The notes beneath the pieces were generated by a model. That model did no database searches, was not told the DNA's origin, and saw only the letters and a list, made by a program, of their open reading frames with translations. A stretch of DNA of 64,000 bases, taken from contig NZ_STGQ01000001.1 in NCBI RefSeq assembly GCF_004916975.1, positions 3,527,674-3,591,673 of the forward strand, in the 5' to 3' direction. Both the position numbers and the translations under genes were made by a program. Source of the stretch: Paenibacillus dokdonensis. GTDB lineage: Bacteria; Bacillota; Bacilli; Paenibacillales; Paenibacillaceae. Of this stretch, positions 57,395-64,000 are shown piece by piece (the stretch's first letter is position 1; each line of letters opens with the position of its first letter).

Positions 57395-60300
57395 CTAGCG
57401 ATCGGCAAAAGCCGGCATTGCTTGGGATGAGAAGTTGATCGTATCCAGCATGATAAGCAGTGCTTTGACCGTATCCAGGGAAGTCATACATACAACCCCG
57501 TTCTCAACCGCTTCACGGCGGATCCGGAATCCGTCACGCTCTGGTGTTTTGCCTTTGGTCAGTGTGTTGAAGACAAACTGTGCTTCTCCGTTGCGGATCA
57601 GATCAAGTATGTTTGGTGTCCCGTCGCTAAGCTTCTGTACCGTCGTAACGAGGATTCCGGCCTCTTCGAGCGCCTTTGCTGTACCGCCAGTAGCATAGAT
57701 CTTGTAACCGAGGCGTCTGAAGCCTTTCATTAGATCCACCGCTTCATCTTTATCCTTGTCGGCCACAGTCACGATGATCGCGCCGGTGGAAGGAATCTTC
57801 ATACCCGCTCCGATCAATCCTTTGAACAATGCTTTTGCATACTGCAGATCACGGCCCATAACTTCACCTGTCGATTTCATCTCAGGACCCAGTGTAGGCT
57901 CAACTCTGCGCAGCTTCGCGAAGGAGAATACAGGTACTTTAACCGATACGTACTCGCTTTCCGGCCACATGCCCTCCTCGTAGCCCAGATCCTTCAGCTT
58001 TTTGCCGAGAATCGCCTGTGTTGCCAGATTAGCCATCGGTATGGTCGTCACTTTGCTCAGGAATGGAACCGTCCGGGACGAGCGCGGGTTGACTTCAATG
58101 ACGTATACCTCATCTTTATAAATGACGAACTGGATGTTTACCAGACCGATCGTTTTCAGTTCTTTGGCAATGCGGGTCGTGATGCTCACAACTTTATCTT
58201 TCAGATGCTGCTCCAGATGCTGCGGCGGATAGACCGCAATCGAGTCGCCGGAGTGCACGCCTGCGCGTTCAATATGCTCCATGATTCCCGGAATGATGAC
58301 TGTTTCCCCATCGCAGATCGCGTCGACTTCAACTTCCTTGCCAAGCATATAACGGTCGATCAGCACCGGATGATCCGGATTGATATTTACGGCTTCTTCC
58401 ATATAGCTAAGCAGCTCAGTGTCGGAGTATACGATTTCCATGGCCCGTCCGCCGAGTACATAAGATGGTCTTACGAGAACCGGATATCCAAGCGATTGTG
58501 CAGTACCAACTGCTTCATCTACCGATGTGACCGTGCTGCCTTTAGGCTGGGCGATCTCGAGACGGGACAGCAGCGCTTCGAATTTCTTGCGGTTCTCTGC
58601 TTCGTCGATGCTCTCAAGGCTGGTTCCCAGAATCGATACGCCCGCTGCACTCAGTGGTGCCGCCAGATTGATCGCTGTTTGTCCACCAAACTGTACGATG
58701 ACTCCTATTGGCTTCTCTTGTTCAATGACATTCATTACATCCTCGAAGAACAGCGGTTCAAAGTACAGACGATCGGATGTGCTAAAGTCGGTTGATACCG
58801 TTTCAGGATTGTTATTGATAATCACTGCCTCGTAGCCTGCGTTTTGGATCGCCCATACCGCATGCACCGTCGAGTAGTCGAACTCAATTCCTTGGCCAAT
58901 CCGGATCGGTCCGGAGCCAAGCACAACCACTTTTTCCTTATTGGATTTCGTGACCTCATTCTCTGTCTCATAAGTTGAGTAGTAGTAAGGCGTGGAAGCC
59001 TCGAACTCGGCCGCGCAGGTATCTACCATTTTGTATACCGGACGCAGATTATGCTGAATGCGGTAATCATGCACTTCCGCTTCCGTCGTATAACTGTCTG
59101 CATTCGCTTGTGCGCGGATCTCGGCAATAGCCCGGTCGGTAAAACCAAGGCGTTTGGCTTCATACAGGGTATCGTATGTGAGCTCTTTTTGCTGGATTTG
59201 GGCCTCGAAGGCAATGAGACCATGCAACTTGTCGAGGAACCACCAGTCGATTTTGGTCAGGTCCTGGATCGACTGAAGATCGAAGCCTCGGCGGAAGGCT
59301 TCCGCGATCAGGAAGATGCGCTCGTCGTCCACCTTAACCAGACGTTCTTTCAGCACCTCTTCGCTCAACTCGTCGGTTCCCTTCAAACACAAGCGGTGCA
59401 CGCCAATTTCCAGCGAGCGGATCGCTTTATGGATGGATTCCTCAAAGGTCCGTCCGATGGCCATGACTTCGCCGGTTGCCTTCATCTGTGTCCCCAGCTT
59501 ACGGTTAGCGTGGATGAATTTATCGAAAGGCCAGCGTGGGATTTTGCTTACAATGTAATCCAGCGTCGGCTCAAAGCATGCGTAGGTTTGACCCGTCACC
59601 GGGTTAGTCAGTTCATCCAAGGTATATCCCAAAGCAATTTTGGCAGCCATTTTGGCGATCGGATAGCCGGTCGCTTTCGAAGCCAAGGCCGACGAGCGGC
59701 TTACCCGCGGGTTCACTTCGATGACATAATATTGGTAGCTGTGCGGATCGAGCGCTAATTGCACGTTGCAGCCACCTTCGATATTCAGGGCACGGATGAT
59801 TTTGAGGGATGCCGATCTCAGCATTTGATACTCGCGGTCGGACAGCGTCTGGCTCGGCGCCACGACGATGCTGTCGCCGGTATGAACGCCGACGGGATCG
59901 AAGTTTTCCATGTTGCAGACAACGATACAATTATCGTTCGCGTCGCGCATGACTTCATATTCAATTTCTTTCATGCCTGCGATGCTCTTTTCGATCAGAC
60001 ATTGTCCGATCGGGCTGTAGCGGATACCTGAGGAGACGGTTTCGCGGAGCTCTTCTTCGGTAGCGCAGATCCCGCCGCCGGTACCGCCCAGAGTGTAAGC
60101 CGGGCGAACAATAACCGGATATCCGACTTCTTCCGCGAAGACAAGTGATTCTTCCAACGTAGTGACGATGCTGCTCTCAGGAACCGGCTGTTCCAGTTCA
60201 CGCATCAGTTCACGGAACAAATCGCGATCCTCCGCTTTTTCGATGGATGTCAGCTGCGTTCCGAGCAGCTTGACATTTTCCTGCTCGAGGATGCCTGCCT

Positions 60301-60610
60301 TCGCAAGCTCTACAGCCATGTTGAGGCCTGTTTGGCCGCCAAGCGTTGGCAGAAGTCCGTCCGGACGCTCCTGGCGGATAATTTGTGTCACAAATTCGAG
60401 AGTAATCGGTTCAATATAGACTTTATCAGCCATATTGGTATCTGTCATAATTGTTGCCGGGTTGCTGTTGATCAGTACAACCTCAACGCCTTCTTCTTTT
60501 AGAGCCTCGCAAGCTTGTGTACCTGCATAGTCAAATTCCGCCGCCTGACCGATAACGATCGGGCCCGAGCCGATAACAAGGATTTTCTTGAGTTGTTTAT
60601 TAAGTGGCAT
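57395..60610 (-). CDS. carB: Carbamoyl-phosphate synthase, large subunit
   Basis: It makes carbamoyl phosphate from bicarbonate, ammonia and 2 ATP. The 1071-residue protein has two homologous ATP-grasp halves ([19 protein letters not shown] near the start; [18 protein letters not shown] near residue 560). The metal motifs [20 protein letters not shown] and [17 protein letters not shown] are intact, and the C-terminal allosteric MGS-like domain contains [11 protein letters not shown]. Full length for the pyrimidine-operon enzyme. It starts 2 bp after carA. Confidence 0.97.
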   Translation of the reverse strand: MPLNKQLKKILVIGSGPIVIGQAAEFDYAGTQACEALKEEGVEVVLINSNPATIMTDTNMADKVYIEPITLEFVTQIIRQERPDGLLPTLGGQTGLNMAVELAKAGILEQENVKLLGTQLTSIEKAEDRDLFRELMRELEQPVPESSIVTTLEESLVFAEEVGYPVIVRPAYTLGGTGGGICATEEELRETVSSGIRYSPIGQCLIEKSIAGMKEIEYEVMRDANDNCIVVCNMENFDPVGVHTGDSIVVAPSQTLSDREYQMLRSASLKIIRALNIEGGCNVQLALDPHSYQYYVIEVNPRVSRSSALASKATGYPIAKMAAKIALGYTLDELTNPVTGQTYACFEPTLDYIVSKIPRWPFDKFIHANRKLGTQMKATGEVMAIGRTFEESIHKAIRSLEIGVHRLCLKGTDELSEEVLKERLVKVDDERIFLIAEAFRRGFDLQSIQDLTKIDWWFLDKLHGLIAFEAQIQQKELTYDTLYEAKRLGFTDRAIAEIRAQANADSYTTEAEVHDYRIQHNLRPVYKMVDTCAAEFEASTPYYYSTYETENEVTKSNKEKVVVLGSGPIRIGQGIEFDYSTVHAVWAIQNAGYEAVIINNNPETVSTDFSTSDRLYFEPLFFEDVMNVIEQEKPIGVIVQFGGQTAINLAAPLSAAGVSILGTSLESIDEAENRKKFEALLSRLEIAQPKGSTVTSVDEAVGTAQSLGYPVLVRPSYVLGGRAMEIVYSDTELLSYMEEAVNINPDHPVLIDRYMLGKEVEVDAICDGETVIIPGIMEHIERAGVHSGDSIAVYPPQHLEQHLKDKVVSITTRIAKELKTIGLVNIQFVIYKDEVYVIEVNPRSSRTVPFLSKVTTIPMANLATQAILGKKLKDLGYEEGMWPESEYVSVKVPVFSFAKLRRVEPTLGPEMKSTGEVMGRDLQYAKALFKGLIGAGMKIPSTGAIIVTVADKDKDEAVDLMKGFRRLGYKIYATGGTAKALEEAGILVTTVQKLSDGTPNILDLIRNGEAQFVFNTLTKGKTPERDGFRIRREAVENGVVCMTSLDTVKALLIMLDTINFSSQAMPAFADR

Positions 60611-60612
60611 GA

Positions 60613-61743
60613 TTAACGTTCTCCTTTCGCGGCTGCAGCAAGCTCAGCCTGGCGCGGGTTCGCCGGATTCTGCTGTTTATGCTCTCTGATCATGTCCAGG
60701 AACTGATCGAAGAGATAGCTGTTGTCATACGGACCTGGTGCTGCTTCCGGATGATATTGTACGGTGAAGGCTGGATATTTTTTATGCTTCAGACCCTCAA
60801 TCGTTTTGTCGTTGTTGTTGATATGTGTTACTTCAAGCTCTGTGCCTGCAACCGAATCCTCATTAACCGTGAAACCATGGTTCTGAGAGGTGATATAGCA
60901 GCGGTTCGTTCTCAAATCTTTGACCGGATGGTTCCCACCGCGATGTCCGAATTTAAGCTTTTCTGTATCTGCGCCGCAAGCCAATGCGAACAGCTGATGT
61001 CCGAGGCAGATGCCGAAGATTGGGTATTCGCCAAGAAGCTCTTGGATCGTACGGATGGCATGCGGTACATCCTTTGGATCCCCTGGTCCGTTGGACAGCT
61101 GAATTCCGTCTGGATTCAGGCGGCGGATTTCATCGGCTGTTGTATCCTGCGGTACAACCACCACATCACAGCCACGGGCAGTCAATTCGCGCAGAATACC
61201 TGATTTAGCACCGTAATCCACCAATACGATCCGCTCTTTCGATCCAGGGCTGCTGTACGTATGTTTAGTGGATACCGTTGCCACCTGATTCGTCAGGATT
61301 GGGCTGGCCGTCAGGCGTTCTCTCAGTTCTTCAACCGATTGGGCCGAAGTTGTGAGGATCCCCTTCATCGTTCCGTGCTGGCGGATCATACGAGTCAGCA
61401 TGCGAGTGTCGATGCCGCTGATGCCGACGATGCCGTATTCTTTCAGCAAGCTGTCCACGCTGTACTCCGCACGCCAGTTACTAGGAACCGTCTCATGGCG
61501 GCGCACAACAAAGCCATGCACATATGGCGCTACAGATTCAAAATCATCACGCGTAATTCCGTAGTTACCAATCAAAGGATACGTCATCGTTACGATCTGT
61601 CCGCAGTAGGATGGATCCGACAGTACCTCCTGGTATCCAGTAATCCCAGTATTGAATACAACCTCACCTGTTTTTTCACCTTCGGCTCCGAACGCACTGC
61701 CTGTAAACAGTGTTCCGTCCTCCAGAAGCAATCTTGCCTGCAT
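60613..61743 (-). CDS. carA: Carbamoyl-phosphate synthase, small (glutaminase) subunit
   Basis: It supplies ammonia from glutamine to CarB. The 376-residue protein has the N-terminal [15 protein letters not shown] domain and [16 protein letters not shown]. The class I amidotransferase nucleophile is in [13 protein letters not shown] and the His-Glu in [11 protein letters not shown]. The ATG at 61743 has GAGGAG 8 nt upstream, and sequence further up lacks similarity to the family. It overlaps nothing and is spaced 126 bp from pyrC. Confidence 0.96.
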   Translation of the reverse strand: MQARLLLEDGTLFTGSAFGAEGEKTGEVVFNTGITGYQEVLSDPSYCGQIVTMTYPLIGNYGITRDDFESVAPYVHGFVVRRHETVPSNWRAEYSVDSLLKEYGIVGISGIDTRMLTRMIRQHGTMKGILTTSAQSVEELRERLTASPILTNQVATVSTKHTYSSPGSKERIVLVDYGAKSGILRELTARGCDVVVVPQDTTADEIRRLNPDGIQLSNGPGDPKDVPHAIRTIQELLGEYPIFGICLGHQLFALACGADTEKLKFGHRGGNHPVKDLRTNRCYITSQNHGFTVNEDSVAGTELEVTHINNNDKTIEGLKHKKYPAFTVQYHPEAAPGPYDNSYLFDQFLDMIREHKQQNPANPRQAELAAAAKGER

Positions 61744-61869
61744 TCCACTCACTCCTCTGTCAAATACGTATGTTTGAGAATACCGCATAAGCGAATCCGT
61801 TCTTCTTTGCAGCATTCCGCTATTTTCTATATCATTATGTTTCTTAATCTTGTTCTTGGCAGGTCCGGC

Positions 61870-63150
61870 TTAATCAGCCCATACGACCTTGCCGTTCACC
61901 CATGTTTTTACCGGCCAACCTTTCAGCTTCCATCCGGTAAATGGAGTGTTGCGTCCTTTTGTCGCGAATTCTTCCGGATTCACTTCTTTTTCTGTATCCA
62001 GGTCGATCATGGTCAGGTCAGCAGGTGCTCCCTCTTCCATTCTTCCTGTATCCAGTCTGAACACCTTCGCAGGATCTGCGGTCATGCGGCGCACCAGCAA
62101 GGAGAGATCCCAAAGCCCTGTTTGTACGAATTTGGTGTACAGGAGCGGGAAAGCTGTCTCGAAACCAACGATTCCGAAAGGCGCCATCTCCATCCCCTTC
62201 GCTTTCTCTTCTTCTGTATGAGGGGCATGATCCGTTACGATGATGTCGAGCGTCCCATCCTGCAGAGCTTCGATACATGCCTCTACATCACGCGGAGAGC
62301 GGAGCGGCGGATTCATTTTCCAGTTGGCATCCAAACCCGGAATGTCTTCATCAGAGAGCAGCAGATGATGCGGGCATACCTCTGCGGTCACGTTGATGCC
62401 GATCGATTTGGCCTGACGGATGAGCCGGATGGATTGCTCCGTGCTGACATGGCATACATGGTAATGAACCCCTGTCGCTTCAGCGAGAAGGATATCACGT
62501 CCGACATGGATAGCTTCCGACTCATTCGGAATTCCCACAAGTCCATGCTTCTCGGCAAATTTGCCTTCCGCGACACTTCCTCTCTCAACCAGAGAGTTAT
62601 CCTCACAGTGTGCGATAACCGGCATATCCAGCTCAGCAGCCATCCGCATGGCATTTTTCATCATTTGCGCATTTTGTACGCCGACACCGTCATCGGTAAA
62701 CCCGATCGCTCCGGCTGCCTTAAGCGCTGTAAAATCCGTCAGTTCCCGTCCCAGCTCTCTAACGGTGATCGCAGCATAAGGTAGGACCTTGACGAGTCCC
62801 GCCTCTCGCGCCTTGTCCAGCACAAGCTGTACTGTATCCGGATTGTCTGTCACCGGTTTCGTATTCGGCATGCAGGCGATCGTTGTAAATCCGCCTTTAG
62901 CAGCCGAACGGCTTCCGGATTCAATGGTTTCTTTATGTTCAAAGCCAGGCTCGCGCAAATGAACATGCATATCGATCAGGCCTGGTGTTACCAGTTTACC
63001 GGCGGCGTCAGTCACTTCAGCATCTTCCTGAGGCTTCCACTCGGAGTCTCCATCAATTAGTGTCCGGATCACTCCGTTTTCCAGAATGATATGTTTTTTC
63101 ACCAATTCACCTTGTTCGTTCAACACGCTTGCATTCGTAATAATGTGCAC
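61870..63150 (-). CDS. pyrC: Dihydroorotase
   Basis: It cyclises carbamoyl-aspartate to dihydroorotate. The 426-residue type I zinc amidohydrolase has DMHVHLREPGFEHKETIESG (HxH), MPNTKPVTDN, later His ligands in VIAHCEDNSL and YHVCHVSTEQS, and the catalytic Asp in IIVTDHAPHTEEEK. The GTG start at 63150 has GGAGG 8 nt upstream. It stands second in the visible operon, behind pyrB. Confidence 0.96.
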   Translation of the reverse strand: MHIITNASVLNEQGELVKKHIILENGVIRTLIDGDSEWKPQEDAEVTDAAGKLVTPGLIDMHVHLREPGFEHKETIESGSRSAAKGGFTTIACMPNTKPVTDNPDTVQLVLDKAREAGLVKVLPYAAITVRELGRELTDFTALKAAGAIGFTDDGVGVQNAQMMKNAMRMAAELDMPVIAHCEDNSLVERGSVAEGKFAEKHGLVGIPNESEAIHVGRDILLAEATGVHYHVCHVSTEQSIRLIRQAKSIGINVTAEVCPHHLLLSDEDIPGLDANWKMNPPLRSPRDVEACIEALQDGTLDIIVTDHAPHTEEEKAKGMEMAPFGIVGFETAFPLLYTKFVQTGLWDLSLLVRRMTADPAKVFRLDTGRMEEGAPADLTMIDLDTEKEVNPEEFATKGRNTPFTGWKLKGWPVKTWVNGKVVWAD

Positions 63151-63263
63151 GCTGTTTACCTCCGCTCGTTGATTGGCGCTGTGGCTTCCAATCTATTGTA
63201 TAATATTAATTCATATTTGTGTATATTTATTAGTACAATTACATGTAAATTCTTTGCGGCAGT

Positions 63264-64000
63264 CTATTTTAACGCTCTTTCCATGACTGCCATCCGTACC
63301 GGAACCCCGTTGCTCATCTGCTTAAAGATGGCTGATTGTTCACATTCGACGAGTTCATCATCAATTTCAACATTTCTGTTCACCGGTGCCGGATGCATAA
63401 TCAATGTGTGCTTGGAAAGCTTTGATGCTCTCTCCACCGTTAATCCGTACTGGGCCCGGTATTCTTCAGCGGAATTCTGCATTCCTTTTTCATGGCGTTC
63501 AAGTTGAACCCGAAGCATCATGACCACATCAGATTTCAGAGCTTCTTCCATCGGGACGTACTTGGCGTATGGCTCAAGCTCTGGTGCAGCCATATTGCGC
63601 GGCGCGCAGAACTTGACTTCGGCGCCGAATTTTTGCAGGGCCCAGAGATCTGATCTTGCCACCCGGCTGTGTGATATGTCGCCGATGATGGAAACGCTCA
63701 GTCCCTGAAGGGTTCCGAACCTTTTTTTCATTGTGAAAAGATCCAGCAATGCTTGAGTCGGGTGTTCATTGTTTCCATCCCCCGCATTGATTAGCGGCAC
63801 CGATATCTTGCCCGCCAATTCTTCAAGTACGCCTGCAGGCTTCAGCCGGATGACGCCAGCGTCGATTCCCATGGATTCCAGTGTTTTTACCGTGTCGTAG
63901 ATCGACTCACCCTTTTCCACACTGGAAGCTGCTGCTGCAAAATTCAGGACCTGAGCACCAAGCCGCTTCTCCGCCATTTCGAAGGAAAATCGTGTTCTCG
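63264..64000 (-). CDS. pyrB: Aspartate carbamoyltransferase catalytic subunit, 5' part outside window
   Basis: It joins carbamoyl phosphate and aspartate. The frame is open to the right edge: the last visible residues, RTRFSFE before MAEKRLGAQVLNF, are the carbamoyl-phosphate loop. NAGDGNNEHPTQALLDLFT, GDISHSRVARSD, MMLRVQLERHE and MHPAPVNRNVE are the remaining signatures. About 245 of the usual 300 or so residues are present. The upstream pyr control region is not in the window. Confidence 0.96.
   Translation of the reverse strand, partial: RTRFSFEMAEKRLGAQVLNFAAAASSVEKGESIYDTVKTLESMGIDAGVIRLKPAGVLEELAGKISVPLINAGDGNNEHPTQALLDLFTMKKRFGTLQGLSVSIIGDISHSRVARSDLWALQKFGAEVKFCAPRNMAAPELEPYAKYVPMEEALKSDVVMMLRVQLERHEKGMQNSAEEYRAQYGLTVERASKLSKHTLIMHPAPVNRNVEIDDELVECEQSAIFKQMSNGVPVRMAVMERALK

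Noticed and set aside
61261..62784. 507-codon plus-strand frame opposite carA/pyrC
   Set aside because: It lies wholly antisense to two certain genes and spans their junction, and its translation has no domain-like pattern. It is a shadow of GC-biased codons.

Overview
The window looks like a chromosomal stretch of a Paenibacillus-type Gram-positive bacterium. The reasons are the B. subtilis-like but rearranged synteny (acsA/acuA next to ccpA and ytxJ; a pyrB-pyrC-carA-carB-pyrF-pyrE order), strong GGAGG-type ribosome sites with several likely TTG or GTG starts, moderate GC in the core genes, and many small Firmicutes-specific families. Species is inferred, not proven. LAYOUT. 1-23.7 kb is core genome: the end of a fibronectin-III surface protein, acetyl-CoA synthetase (acsA) divergent from its acetyltransferase (acuA), mtnN, the carbon-catabolite regulator ccpA, a bacilliredoxin, a PTS permease-enzyme I pair, aroA and aroK, gndA, an MFS transporter, speA and many small conserved proteins. 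23.8-39.7 kb is an A+T-rich integrated element of about 15.84 kb. A 48-bp direct repeat of the 3' half of a tRNA-Val(GAC) gene bounds it exactly. It carries a tyrosine integrase next to attL, an opposed pair of small regulators near attR, and a long leftward block: scaffold, SU10-type major capsid protein, small HTH, a DHH-like protein, an archaeo-eukaryotic-type primase, a probable small terminase, holin, large terminase, portal, and two probable head-completion proteins (one with Ig-like domains). No tail, tape-measure, baseplate, fibre or endolysin gene is visible. The most economical reading is a capsid-forming phage satellite that makes and fills its own heads and borrows tails. It has a permuted gene order and several unexplained structured non-coding segments. 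39.7-48.9 kb is a variable zone: an SRPBCC protein, maa, an IS3-family element sitting in the loop of a terminator hairpin, a TetR-MATE efflux pair with four near-identical operator palindromes between them, and a histidine kinase/ABC/response-regulator cluster. The regulator of that cluster has an in-frame amber codon, and two tiny ORFs precede it. 48.8-56 kb returns to core genes: GDPD, a stress protein, an AI-2E-family transporter, ung, a YdhK lipoprotein, YitT, and four leftward tRNA genes (Leu, Leu, Ile2/Met, fMet). 56-64 kb is the leftward de novo pyrimidine operon, running off the right edge inside pyrB. HOW THE GENES WORK TOGETHER. CcpA, the PTS proteins, acsA (with a cre-like site at its start) and acuA form one carbon-control neighbourhood. 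The pyr genes make UMP, but pyrK and pyrD are absent from their usual place between carB and pyrF. In the element the scaffold, capsid, portal and terminases would make DNA-filled heads, and the two connector-like proteins would present the surface to which a foreign tail could dock. Start codons were adjusted wherever a ribosome site clearly favoured an internal start. All family assignments come from reading motifs by eye, without database searches.
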